NCBI GenBank assembly: GCA_021736615.1
Contig: JAIPFN010000135.1
Span: forward strand, 1-14,640
DNA length: 14,640 nucleotides
Reading direction: 5' to 3'
From: Phycisphaerae bacterium
GTDB taxonomy: Bacteria > Planctomycetota > Phycisphaerae > Sedimentisphaerales > Anaerohalosphaeraceae
The first letter of the stretch is position 1. The number at the start of each line of letters is the position of its first letter. The translations under genes and the position numbers were made by a program. Of this stretch, positions 7,322 through 14,640 are shown piece by piece. Below the pieces are notes generated by a model. The model did not search any database. It was not told the origin of the DNA and worked only from the letters and a program-made list of their open reading frames with translations.

Positions 7322-8695
7322 TTATCCGGCAGATACGACCTCCGGTTGTGATTGCATCAACTCGATGATTTTGTCAAGGTCGTTTTCGACCTCTACCGGC
7401 GGGTTGCTGAAGGCACCCTGTTTGTCCTTATGGTAATTGACAGTAACGTTAGGATCTTTTAGCTGATGTCCCGTAAGAATGCATGCCACTCTTTCATCCG
7501 GCGATATCGTACCGTCAGCAAGCAGGTATTTCAGTCCCGCGATCGAAGCCGCCGAAGCCGGTTCGCATCCAAGCCCGTAAAGTCCGACCTGTGCCTTAGC
7601 GTCAATGATCTCTTCATCGCTAACCGAAAGAACCACACCATTGCAGAAGTCCAGTGCCCGCAGGCATTTTTTGAGATTAATAGGACGAGAAATTTCTATC
7701 GCCGATGCACATGTATGCGGCGAATAGTTCCTTGCCGTCAGGTCAGCGTAATGGGCGTCAATAATAGACTTATCGACCCTGCCGCCGTTCCAGCGAAGTT
7801 TCTTTTCATTGTAAAGATATGTCAAAGTATCGGCACCGGCGGCATTTATTATGGCTATCCGCGGAACCTTGTTGATCAGCCCAAGCTGCTTAAGCTCGAT
7901 AAACGCCTTACCGAAAGCGCTCGAGTTTCCGAGGTTGCCGCCCGGCACAACGATCCAGTCCGGTATCTCCCAGCCGAGCTGCTCGATGATACGCAGCATG
8001 ATCGTCTTCTGACCTTCCAGCCTAAACGGGTTTACCGAGTTAACCAGGTATATGCCAAGCGTACTGCAAACATCCTGCACCTGTTTCATGCAATCGTCAA
8101 AGTCGCCCTGTATCTGGATGGTATGTCCGCCGTAGTCCATCGACTGGCTGAGCTTGCCATAGGCGATCCGCCCCGAGCCGATAAACACCGTGCACTTCAT
8201 ACCGATGCTGTGAGCATACAGAGCCATCGACGCCGAAGTATTGCCCGTCGAAGCACATGCACTGGCCGTAGCACCGGTCATTTTCGCATGGCTGAACGCA
8301 GCCGTCATTCCGTTATCCTTAAACGAACCCGAAGGGTTAAGCCCCTCATACTGCAAAAACAGGCTGCCGGGTTTCATACCGAGTGCATTAGCCATCGCAT
8401 CGTTTTGCTGAAGTATGGTCTGTCCTTCGCCGACTGAGACTTTGTCTTTGTCCGGACAGAATGAAAGCAGATCACGGAATCTCCACACGCCCGAAAAATC
8501 CAGCGGGTTTCCGCGGCTGGCCCAGCGTTTTGCGAAATCGGATATTTTGCCGGGAACCTCTACCTTGTCCCAGTCATAGCTGATATCCAGGAGGTCGCCG
8601 CAGGAAGGGCACTTAACGAGTGTCTCGCCGCAATCAAACTGCTTGCGACAATCCGGGTTGATACATTCTTGATATGCAACACATTTTTCTGACAT
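7322..8695 (-). CDS. thrC: Threonine synthase
   Basis: A 457-residue PLP enzyme that converts O-phospho-L-homoserine to L-threonine, the last step of threonine synthesis. The PLP-binding Lys126 is in [11 protein letters not shown] (120-130), followed by the STGNTSAS segment (149-156) that cups the cofactor phosphate. The N-terminus is Cys-rich (Cys5, 11, 16, 22, 29, 32, the last two as CPSC), consistent with a zinc-ribbon-like cap seen in many threonine synthases. It has a C-terminal tail of about 30 residues past the core. AAAGG sits about seven bases upstream of the ATG. It lies 113 bases downstream of a HAD hydrolase gene on the same strand, so it may be cotranscribed with it or have its own promoter; I find no convincing -35/-10 pair in that gap. 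The gene is intact and the call is firm at family level. Confidence 0.9.
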   Translation of the reverse strand: MSEKCVAYQECINPDCRKQFDCGETLVKCPSCGDLLDISYDWDKVEVPGKISDFAKRWASRGNPLDFSGVWRFRDLLSFCPDKDKVSVGEGQTILQQNDAMANALGMKPGSLFLQYEGLNPSGSFKDNGMTAAFSHAKMTGATASACASTGNTSASMALYAHSIGMKCTVFIGSGRIAYGKLSQSMDYGGHTIQIQGDFDDCMKQVQDVCSTLGIYLVNSVNPFRLEGQKTIMLRIIEQLGWEIPDWIVVPGGNLGNSSAFGKAFIELKQLGLINKVPRIAIINAAGADTLTYLYNEKKLRWNGGRVDKSIIDAHYADLTARNYSPHTCASAIEISRPINLKKCLRALDFCNGVVLSVSDEEIIDAKAQVGLYGLGCEPASAASIAGLKYLLADGTISPDERVACILTGHQLKDPNVTVNYHKDKQGAFSNPPVEVENDLDKIIELMQSQPEVVSAG

Positions 8696-8808
8696 CTAAA
8701 AACCTTTGGTCCGATATTAATAAACGAATAATCTTTACAACGTAAGTTCGGTGTTTTTTGCCGATTAAAATCCCTGCACGATGCGATTCGGGCTACTATA
8801 TATTTCGG

Positions 8809-9570
8809 CTAGATTATTGTCCCGGAATTGATATTTTTTATGATTTCCGGTAATTCTGCGACTTTTTCGATCTCTATCGTTCCATCGGGCCGCTTTTTAC
8901 CGGCGTTTGTATATGATTTTATCAGGGCCGCCCTCATGCCCACTTTCAGAGCTCCGTTAATGTCTTTGTTTATCCTGTCGCCGACGAAGAGTATGTTAGC
9001 AGCCGGAATATCTATCTGCTCGGCAGCGGCCTGGAAGATCTTTACATTGGGTTTCCTGAATTCATACTGATATGAATACATTCGCATCGGGAAAAATTCC
9101 AGAATGCCAATCTCTTCAAGGTGCGCATCGAGCGAGCAGGCGTTTACGAATGTGTTTGAGAGTAGCCCGAGTTTCAGACCAGAATCTTTCAGGCTTGTAA
9201 GCGTTTCAACGAGATCGCTCTCGACACTCGTCAATTCCTTCAACGGCTGATACCAGCAGCGGTTGACATCTTCCCACTGCTCATCGGTCAGGTTGTATTT
9301 CTTTCTCAGACCGTAAGTTTTCAGCACCTCCAGCGAGTCGAAATCGTTGCCGAAAAGGCCGGAGATAAATGACTTTGCCCGAATGCCCAGAAGGTTGCCC
9401 CAAAGGTACCGCTGAAAACCGCCGACCGGCTGACCGGCGGCTTTAAGGTAGTCGTATGAAAGGCGTCCGGCCTTTAGAAAAAGCGAACCGGTATCGACCC
9501 TGCCGAAGTTCAGCAAGGTGTCACCCAGGTCAAAGATAACCGCTTTGATTGGTGTGTTTGACAAGCTCAT
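8809..9570 (-). CDS. HAD-family hydrolase
   Basis: A 253-residue haloacid dehalogenase-like hydrolase. Motif I is Asp14-Leu-Gly16-Asp17-Thr (IFDLGDTL), so the usual second Asp (D+2) is Gly; some active HAD phosphatases share this, but acid/base catalysis may differ. Motif II is SNT (138-140), motif III Lys173 in FRKPN, and motif IV Gly197-Asp198 to Asp203 in FVGDRINKD. A helical cap lies between about 20 and 115. The ATG follows the stop of the upstream synthase with no gap (TAAATG), and GAGG just before it lies inside that gene's end, which implies translational coupling. A role tied to the synthase pathway or to metabolite clean-up is inferred. The substrate is unknown; phosphoglycolate-like or nucleotide-monophosphate phosphatases are the nearest broad groups. 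Confidence 0.8.
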   Translation of the reverse strand: MSLSNTPIKAVIFDLGDTLLNFGRVDTGSLFLKAGRLSYDYLKAAGQPVGGFQRYLWGNLLGIRAKSFISGLFGNDFDSLEVLKTYGLRKKYNLTDEQWEDVNRCWYQPLKELTSVESDLVETLTSLKDSGLKLGLLSNTFVNACSLDAHLEEIGILEFFPMRMYSYQYEFRKPNVKIFQAAAEQIDIPAANILFVGDRINKDINGALKVGMRAALIKSYTNAGKKRPDGTIEIEKVAELPEIIKNINSGTII

Positions 9571-10899
9571 TTACCTCGTCGGCGGAAGTTGATCGCCGAA
9601 CACCTCTTCGATCCACTCGATCATCTCAGTGTCCGAAACCGCCGAAACTCTTTCCGCTTCGTACTCGGCGTCGATCCTGTCCTTGATCCCTATGACTCGC
9701 GGATCATGTTTGGCGATCTCTATCTCATAGCGGTCTTCGATAAAGTGCTTGATTCCGGCGGCACCGGTTTTGTCTGTAATCGCGATGCCGACAGGGCGTT
9801 TAAGCAATTTTTTCGTATCGAAGCAGTTGTAGATCTCTTCGTTTTTCATCAGCCCATCGGCGTGAATACCCGCGCGGGTAACGTTGAAATCCTTGCCTAC
9901 CAGCGGATAGTTCGTCGGAAGATTGAAACCAAGTTCCTTGTTAGCGTATTTTGTCAATTCGGTAATCGCTTCGTAATTGATCCTGCTGTCGGTTCCGGCA
10001 AGCTGAGCATGCTCAATGACCATCGCCTCGAGAGGGGGGTTTCCGGTTCTTTCGCCGACTCCGAACATAGAGCAGTTCGCCGCACCGCAGCCGTAAAGCC
10101 ATGCCGTTGCCGCGTTTACCTGCACCTTGTGAAAATCGTTATGGCCGTGCCATTCGATCCATTCTGAAGGGATGCCGATTTGTCGAAGCCCGTGAATGAG
10201 TTTCGGCACCGACCTTGGCAAAGTCGCTTGAGGGTAAGAAACGCCAAAACCAAGAGTATCGCAAAGACGAATCTTAACCATTGAATTGTATTTCTTGGCC
10301 AGTTTCATCAATTCGGCTGCGAAGGGCAGTACGAAACCGTTAAAGTCGGCACGAGTGACATCCTCGAAATGGCAGCGAGGGATTACGTTATTATCCAGTG
10401 CGCTTTTGACAACGTCAAGGTAGCCGTTCAAAGCCTGGCCGCGGGTTTTGCGAAGTTTCAGGAAGATATGGTAATCGCTAGCCGATGTCAGGATACCGGT
10501 CTCTTTCAGTCCCATCTGGGTAACATATTTGAAATCTGCTTTGACGGCACGGATCCAGCCGGTTATCTCAGGGAATTCGTAGTTTCTGGCCTTGCACAAT
10601 TCGACTGCTTTTCTGTCCTTTTTCGAGTATAGAAAGAATTCGCACTGCCTAATAAGCCCGGTTCCACCGTCGATCTCGTGAAAAAAGTCAAAAATACGCA
10701 GTATTTGTTCGGGTGTATACGGAGGCCTGGCCTGCTGACCGTCACGGAATGTTGTGTCGGTAATCCAGAAGTTATCAGGAATATCCAGAGGGACGCTTTG
10801 CTCCTCAAAGTCAACCTTCGGAAACTCCGTGTAAGGGAACGTATCCCTGAATAATTCCGGCCTGTCAATATCTGCTAATTTAATCTTATCGTAGTTCAT
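9571..10899 (-). CDS. DRE-TIM acyltransferase: candidate Re-citrate synthase / homocitrate synthase-like
   Basis: A 442-residue member of the isopropylmalate/homocitrate/citramalate synthase superfamily, which condenses acetyl-CoA with a 2-oxo acid. TDTTFRDGQQ (47-56) is the first signature. The metal ligands are Asp53, His251 and His253 (HGHND), and the second signature is GVGERTGN (280-287) with Asn287. The H253-N287 spacing equals that in isopropylmalate synthase. GIHADG is at 344-349. It lacks the long C-terminal regulatory domain of LeuA, so leucine feedback control is unlikely. The ITDTTFRDGQQARPPYT opening recalls the group containing Re-citrate synthases of strict anaerobes, often annotated as isopropylmalate or homocitrate synthase. 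I infer citrate formation from oxaloacetate, but homocitrate or another product is possible. The ATG lacks a clear Shine-Dalgarno site. A strong promoter lies about 140 bases upstream. Confidence 0.7.
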   Translation of the reverse strand: MNYDKIKLADIDRPELFRDTFPYTEFPKVDFEEQSVPLDIPDNFWITDTTFRDGQQARPPYTPEQILRIFDFFHEIDGGTGLIRQCEFFLYSKKDRKAVELCKARNYEFPEITGWIRAVKADFKYVTQMGLKETGILTSASDYHIFLKLRKTRGQALNGYLDVVKSALDNNVIPRCHFEDVTRADFNGFVLPFAAELMKLAKKYNSMVKIRLCDTLGFGVSYPQATLPRSVPKLIHGLRQIGIPSEWIEWHGHNDFHKVQVNAATAWLYGCGAANCSMFGVGERTGNPPLEAMVIEHAQLAGTDSRINYEAITELTKYANKELGFNLPTNYPLVGKDFNVTRAGIHADGLMKNEEIYNCFDTKKLLKRPVGIAITDKTGAAGIKHFIEDRYEIEIAKHDPRVIGIKDRIDAEYEAERVSAVSDTEMIEWIEEVFGDQLPPTR

Positions 10900-11038
10900 A
10901 TTTCGCTAAAATCTTTCTAATAAGGTCGTTACGATTAAATGGATTACATACGGTAAATGCTGAAGCTCAACGAATCAGCCGACTGAAACCTATGGTTTCG
11001 TGAAATATCCGGCCTAAACGCTCCTAAATAACACAGTA

Positions 11039-11067
11039 ATTATATACTATAGCATTCCGGTTGTAAA
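11039..11067 (-). promoter_or_regulatory. Sigma70-type promoter of the synthase-HAD(-thrC) genes
   Basis: Read on the - strand, TTTACA (11067-11062) and TATAAT (11044-11039) are separated by exactly 17 bases: a perfect -10 and a five-of-six -35. Transcription would begin near 11032, leaving a leader of about 130 bases before the ATG at 10899. The leader carries a 6-bp hairpin at 10985-10999. Confidence 0.7.
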
Positions 11068-11200
11068 GAAGAATTATGGGCTAATTGACCACCGTACTGG
11101 TGTGGATAGGTAGATTTTTTGGTTGAAGTATCGCTCATCCTGCCAACAAGACGGAAATGAGCATTTTTAGGTGATTTTCACACAAAACCGTCAAACAGTT

Positions 11201-11230
11201 TACCGTTTTTTACCGTTTTTTTACCGGTTT
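11201..11230. repeat. Tandem 10-bp repeat TACCGTTTTT
   Basis: TACCGTTTTT occurs twice back to back (11201-11210 and 11211-11220), and after one extra T a third, imperfect copy TACCGGTTT (11222-11230). The period equals one DNA helical turn. It lies about 135-165 bases upstream of the synthase promoter and about 100 bases beyond the pepF stop. Confidence 0.6.
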
Positions 11231-11291
11231 GCAATCGCTTGTTTTTGAATATCCGGAATGTCCTCTGAATATTGCTATTTGCGGACATGAC

Positions 11292-11320
11292 CTGTCACTT
11301 TCTAACTTGTCACCTGTCAC
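11292..11320. repeat. Short YTGTCAC direct repeats
   Basis: Three copies of (C/T)TGTCAC lie at 11292-11298, 11307-11313 and 11314-11320, just past the pepF stop. The spacing is irregular and no function is evident. Confidence 0.35.
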
Positions 11321-11331
11321 CACACAATGCC

Positions 11332-13206
11332 TTACTTCTTACTTCTTTTATCCAGAATCCTCTCCACCTCGTCCATTGCCCTGGACATCGAATCCATTGT
11401 CTGCTGGAATGGCCCTGAAGTTGTCAGGTCGACGCCGGCGTTTTTCAATAATTCAACCGGGTAGTCGCTGCCGCCTGCCGACAAAAATGCGATAAATTTG
11501 TCGACCGCCCCGGCCTCGTTGTTCATAACTTTTTCAGCGAGCGCCACAGACGCAGTAAAAGATGTTGCATACTGATAGACGTATAAGCTGCTGTAGAAAT
11601 GCGGTACGAAGGCCCATTCGACTGTATAAAGCTCGTCGATATGACAGATTCCCTTGTCGTGGCCGTAATATTCTTTCGCTATATCGCCAAAAAGCTTAGT
11701 CAGGACGTCACCGGTTAAAGGCTGATCGTTTTCTGCTTTTTCGAACATCTTTAATTCAAATTCGGCAAACTGGGTCTGTCTGAAAACCGTCGACCTGATC
11801 CTGTCTATGTAGTTAAGCAGCAGGTACAGTTTTTCATCGTCGCTTTTTGCTTCCTTCAGCGATTTGTTGACCAGCAGGATCTCATTGAATGTCGAAGCGA
11901 CCTCGGCAGCGAAAATCGAATAATCAGCAATCGGATAAGGCTGGGTTTTACTGCTGAAATAGCTGTGCATCGCATGGCCCATCTCATGAGTCATCGTGCT
12001 AACATCACCGTACTTGCCGTTATAATTGAGCAGCATATACGGGTGGACGTCGTAGGCTCCGCCGTTGCAATAGGCCCCGGATCTTTTGCCGGTAGACGGA
12101 TACACGTCGATCCAGCGATCTTTTATGGATCTTTCGACTACCGCAACATAATCGTCCCCAAGCGGTGCCAGTGATTCCACCATGAGCTTACAACCCTTTT
12201 CATAAGGATAATCAGCACTGCCGCCGGACACTCCCGAAACATAGATGTCCGAGTATTTGAGCGTCTCGACACCGAGCATTCGTTTCTTGATCTTTAAGAA
12301 TCGATGCAAAACATCGAGGTTATCGTGAGCGTTTTTGATAAGCGTATAATAGACATCTGTGGGGATATTGTTATTGTCGAGATGGCTTTCCAGTACCGTG
12401 TCGTATTTTCTTGCGCGCGCGTAAAAGACATTCTTTTTTATGCTGCCGCTAAGCTGCGCCCCGAATGTCTGCTTGAAACTGTCGAAAAGCTTCCAGAAGG
12501 CCTGAAAAACTATTTCGCGGTTTTGACGGTTCTTGTCGAGCCTGTGCAGACTGTACGCCGACTGATTAAGCGTTACCTTACGTCCGTCGACCAGCTCGAC
12601 TGTCGGGAAGGGCAGTTCGGCATTGCTGAAAATATTGAAAATCGAACTGCTCGCCGAAGCCATCAGGCCCGTCTGTGCGAGCAGGGCTTCCTCTTTGTCC
12701 GAGAGTTTGTGTGATTTTGTCCGCTGAATATCGTTGAGGTATTTTGTGTAAACTTTCAGACCAGGCTCTTGCGAGATAAACGAAGCAACCGTTTCGCTGT
12801 CCATAGAACATATTTCAGGCTCGATAAACGAAGCGTTCGTTCCGTAATCTGTTGAGATATACTGCAGCTGCTGAATCATGCCATTGTACTTTGATATCCG
12901 CGTGTCCTCGTCGCTTCGCATCCCGGCATAGGCCCAGAGACGCGACATTTTCTGGGAAAATGCCGTTTCGTATTCCAGACAGCCCAGCATTTCGGACGCC
13001 GACTTTGAAATCTTACCCTTGTATGCCAATATCCCGTCAACTTTGCCGGACAGTTCTTCCCTGGCCTTTTCCCACGCCGAGTCGGATGCGAATATCTCTT
13101 CCAGGTTCCATTTATCCGTCAAGTCAATATCTTTCCTTTCCATGGCTATAACCGGTAATTGTAAACCAATAACAATTGCAGCAACAACTAATAATATCCG
13201 TTTCAT
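11332..13206 (-). CDS. pepF: Exported oligoendopeptidase F (M3 family metallopeptidase)
   Basis: A zinc metallopeptidase of the M3B/PepF group that cleaves short to medium peptides. The zinc site is HEMGH (407-411) with the third ligand Glu435 in FAAEVAS, the normal PepF arrangement. The 624-residue length is near the family norm of about 600. ATG 13206 is chosen: it gives a clean signal peptide (MKR, then hydrophobic residues 4-19, with likely cleavage after VIA at 19-21), and GAGG lies seven bases upstream. An alternative start 16 codons earlier would read through the hairpin element and spoil the signal peptide. Most PepF enzymes are cytosolic, so export is notable and suggests peptide digestion in the periplasm-like compartment. 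It follows an aminopeptidase C homologue on the same strand after a 90-base spacer. There is no sign of disruption. Confidence 0.85.
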   Translation of the reverse strand: MKRILLVVAAIVIGLQLPVIAMERKDIDLTDKWNLEEIFASDSAWEKAREELSGKVDGILAYKGKISKSASEMLGCLEYETAFSQKMSRLWAYAGMRSDEDTRISKYNGMIQQLQYISTDYGTNASFIEPEICSMDSETVASFISQEPGLKVYTKYLNDIQRTKSHKLSDKEEALLAQTGLMASASSSIFNIFSNAELPFPTVELVDGRKVTLNQSAYSLHRLDKNRQNREIVFQAFWKLFDSFKQTFGAQLSGSIKKNVFYARARKYDTVLESHLDNNNIPTDVYYTLIKNAHDNLDVLHRFLKIKKRMLGVETLKYSDIYVSGVSGGSADYPYEKGCKLMVESLAPLGDDYVAVVERSIKDRWIDVYPSTGKRSGAYCNGGAYDVHPYMLLNYNGKYGDVSTMTHEMGHAMHSYFSSKTQPYPIADYSIFAAEVASTFNEILLVNKSLKEAKSDDEKLYLLLNYIDRIRSTVFRQTQFAEFELKMFEKAENDQPLTGDVLTKLFGDIAKEYYGHDKGICHIDELYTVEWAFVPHFYSSLYVYQYATSFTASVALAEKVMNNEAGAVDKFIAFLSAGGSDYPVELLKNAGVDLTTSGPFQQTMDSMSRAMDEVERILDKRSKK

Positions 13207-13270
13207 AAAATAGCCTCGGCCGAAAGGCCGAATCCTCAAATAATAAATCATCAATAATAAATAATAATTT
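13207..13270 (-). repeat. Intergenic AT-repeat plus CGGCC hairpin element, copy 3
   Basis: Read on the - strand, an AT block of ATTATT/TTATTA units (13270-13235) is followed by GATTCGGCC-TTTC-GGCCGA (perfect 6-bp stem, 13231-13216) and GAGGCTATTTT, ending at the pepF start codon. The GAGG ribosome site (13217-13214) overlaps the foot of the stem, so the hairpin could affect translation. It closely matches copy 2 at 2266-2293. Confidence 0.5.
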
Positions 13271-13295
13271 GCAAAATACCCGAAGGGAATTTTGC
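13271..13295 (-). terminator. Hairpin after the aminopeptidase gene
   Basis: GCAAAAT (13271-13277) pairs with ATTTTGC (13289-13295); after an A/A mismatch CCC pairs with GGG around GAA. It starts one base past the stop codon at 13297. On the - strand it is followed by an A/T-rich stretch rather than a clean T run, so termination may be partial. Confidence 0.5.
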
Positions 13296-13296
13296 A

Positions 13297-14640
13297 TTAC
13301 CACATCGGGTCCCATACCGGCAGTATGATCGGATCCTGTTCGAATATTTCCAGGACTTTCGCCGGTACGTATTTCTTTTTTACAATGATCGAGAAAACAT
13401 TCGTATCAAACCAGTCATCGTACATTGTCCAGAAACCTTTGTTTCCTCTGTCTTTGCCCCAGCTGTTCTCGACCAGCCATTTAACGGGTTTATGGTTCTG
13501 GATGTCTACGCCTGTAAGACTCATCGCGTGTGTCGGTGCCGATTGCCTGTAGAGTGCAAGTTCGGCTCTGGTCATTTTCAGGTTAATTCCGAACAATGTC
13601 TCGTAATCGTAAAGGCTGCCGGCCATGATTCCTTTAGCGGAGTCCTGATCGACGCCTACGTCCGCCGAAAACCACACCGTGCTTCCGTCCTTGATGGATT
13701 TGATCGCGATCGACTTCATTTCTTCCATGCTGACGTTGGCAAAGCCCAGGTCATGACCGTCGCTAATATTCCTGGTCAGCGATACATGGTAGAGCTTAGA
13801 AAGTTTATGCGGTCCCGCATTAGCCAGGTCCACATATTCGTCAAGATCAAGCCCGACAAATTCATCATAAAACTGTTTTGGCGTATAGTCTTTGATAATG
13901 ATGCTGTTATCCTTATGGCCTTCGTCATTATTAGCATCTTCTTTTTTTGCGTCGTCTTTTTTGGCTTTAGGCTGGTATCTCCAGTCGAACTTTACCGGCG
14001 GCTGTCCAAGATTCAACACGAGTATGCGGTAGACTTCGCCGAGCATTTTTTCTTTAACTGTTCGTAATTGCTCTACTGGCGTGCCGTTGGCTGCCATTTT
14101 ACGGAGTTTCGCGGCATCGACTCTCAATTTTCTTTCGAGGATATTATTCATTACCTTCGTATTGTTGCTGCTGTTGGTTTCCGGCATTACTTCGTTAGGA
14201 ACGACACCATATTTCTCGATGAGGTCCTTTCCATTTTCCCAGTACCCGCCGTCACTGATGGGATTACGCATTATCGATACAACCTCCCGGTCCATCATGT
14301 CACGCTGACGAAAATGGATAACAAGCTCATAAAAAGTATTGGCCTTTTCCATCTTGTCCCAGAAAGACAGGTAGATGTGGGAGAACTGAAAATCTTCAAG
14401 TTTATTCTTTTCGATAATCTGCGGACGCAAAATATTCAGTGTCGCAAACAGCCAGCAACGCCCCGAAGAACGCTGATTCGTCACAGTCTTAATTTTCACC
14501 TTATCCGAATAAAACTCATTGTGATCCCGAAGAAGGTCACGATTTAGAACAAGCGACTTAATGTCCGTGTTGCTTATAGCGTTGTACATCGCCCGGGTCT
14601 GGGTATTCATACGGAAATCAGAGCGAATGTTCTTTATAAC
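13297..14640 (-). CDS. pepC: Aminopeptidase C / bleomycin hydrolase homologue (C1B cysteine peptidase), 5' end outside window
   Basis: A papain-like cysteine aminopeptidase. Numbering from the Met at 14610, the catalytic residues are Gln46 and Cys52 (NQRSSGRCW), His361 (PTHAM) and Asn382 (ENSWG). Peptidases of this group form hexameric barrels and remove N-terminal residues from peptides in the cytosol; I see no signal peptide in the visible part. The frame stays open to the window edge, and its upstream codons read VIKNIRSDFR, which fits the family's conserved N-terminal helix. The Met at 14610 is therefore probably internal, and I annotate the gene as partial. Residues 214-236 are a lysine/aspartate-rich insert. 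The C-terminus reads LPVWDPMW, whereas bleomycin hydrolases usually continue beyond WDPM with GALA(E), the arm that reaches the active site. It shares strand with pepF downstream. Confidence 0.9.
   Translation of the reverse strand, partial: VIKNIRSDFRMNTQTRAMYNAISNTDIKSLVLNRDLLRDHNEFYSDKVKIKTVTNQRSSGRCWLFATLNILRPQIIEKNKLEDFQFSHIYLSFWDKMEKANTFYELVIHFRQRDMMDREVVSIMRNPISDGGYWENGKDLIEKYGVVPNEVMPETNSSNNTKVMNNILERKLRVDAAKLRKMAANGTPVEQLRTVKEKMLGEVYRILVLNLGQPPVKFDWRYQPKAKKDDAKKEDANNDEGHKDNSIIIKDYTPKQFYDEFVGLDLDEYVDLANAGPHKLSKLYHVSLTRNISDGHDLGFANVSMEEMKSIAIKSIKDGSTVWFSADVGVDQDSAKGIMAGSLYDYETLFGINLKMTRAELALYRQSAPTHAMSLTGVDIQNHKPVKWLVENSWGKDRGNKGFWTMYDDWFDTNVFSIIVKKKYVPAKVLEIFEQDPIILPVWDPMW

Larger units (their letters stand above)
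10900..11331. other. Non-coding spacer between synthase and pepF genes
   Basis: These 432 bases contain no supported gene. They hold the synthase promoter (11039-11067), a small hairpin GAAACC-TAT-GGTTTC in its leader (10985-10999), a decamer tandem repeat (11201-11230) and TGTCAC repeats (11292-11320). There is no clear terminator for pepF. Confidence 0.6.

Noticed and set aside
7466..8437. 323-codon + strand open frame
   Set aside because: It lies wholly antisense to threonine synthase, whose catalytic motifs are intact; its translation has no recognisable domain and is rich in Arg and His as expected of a shadow frame.
10900..11032. Riboswitch or T-box/attenuator leader before the synthase gene
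   Set aside because: Only one 6-bp hairpin is visible; there is no terminator/antiterminator pair or known aptamer core, and no leader peptide rich in one amino acid.
11201..11320. CRISPR-like repeat array
   Set aside because: Repeats are 7-10 bases, without unique spacers of regular length, and no cas genes are present.
13207..13254. 16-residue N-terminal extension of the oligoendopeptidase
   Set aside because: It would translate the hairpin repeat element and bury the signal peptide.
13492..14547. Two + strand open frames of 191 and 159 codons
   Set aside because: Both are antisense to the aminopeptidase C homologue and show no family features.
1..14640. Defence island, prophage, transposon or secondary-metabolite cluster
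   Set aside because: All recognised genes are central or peripheral metabolism and peptidases; no integrase, transposase, toxin-antitoxin or nuclease gene is visible.

Overview
The window looks like chromosomal metabolic DNA from an anaerobic bacterium, probably of the PVC group (a Phycisphaerae-type planctomycete is my best guess). That guess rests on overall gene style, sparse Shine-Dalgarno sites, the candidate Re-citrate-synthase-type enzyme and general family resemblance; no marker gene here proves it. I see no rRNA, tRNA, CRISPR array, transposase or phage gene.

Left part (1-1384): one family 2 glycosyltransferase gene, then a 302-base non-coding stretch with a weak hairpin, a good sigma70-type promoter and an AT-rich/hairpin element.

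Centre left (1385-7243, + strand): a five-gene sugar-acid cluster, all in one direction. It encodes an SDR of the D-mannonate oxidoreductase (fructuronate reductase) type, a HAD phosphatase with a large cap, a LarA-family nickel-pincer racemase/epimerase homologue, a PfkB sugar(-acid) kinase and a full-length 6-phosphogluconate dehydrogenase. Read together they suggest fructuronate -> D-mannonate -> (C2 epimerisation) D-gluconate -> 6-phosphogluconate -> ribulose 5-phosphate. That route would feed hexuronates into the pentose phosphate pathway without mannonate dehydratase and KDPG aldolase. This is the most interesting hypothesis in the window. A bidirectional terminator closes the cluster against the convergent genes.

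Centre right (7322-11331, - strand): from right to left, a promoter, a DRE-TIM synthase of the homocitrate/isopropylmalate/Re-citrate synthase superfamily, a HAD hydrolase translationally coupled to it (TAAATG junction), and threonine synthase. Upstream is a 432-base spacer with short tandem repeats.

Right part (11332-14640, - strand): two peptidases, an M3 oligoendopeptidase F with a signal peptide and a C1B aminopeptidase C/bleomycin hydrolase homologue. The latter almost certainly starts beyond the window edge and has an unusual shortened C-terminus.

Several spacers share an element made of TGTATAATG or AATAAT-type AT repeats plus a CGGCC-loop-GGCYG hairpin. It appears in both orientations and may be a dispersed intergenic repeat family.
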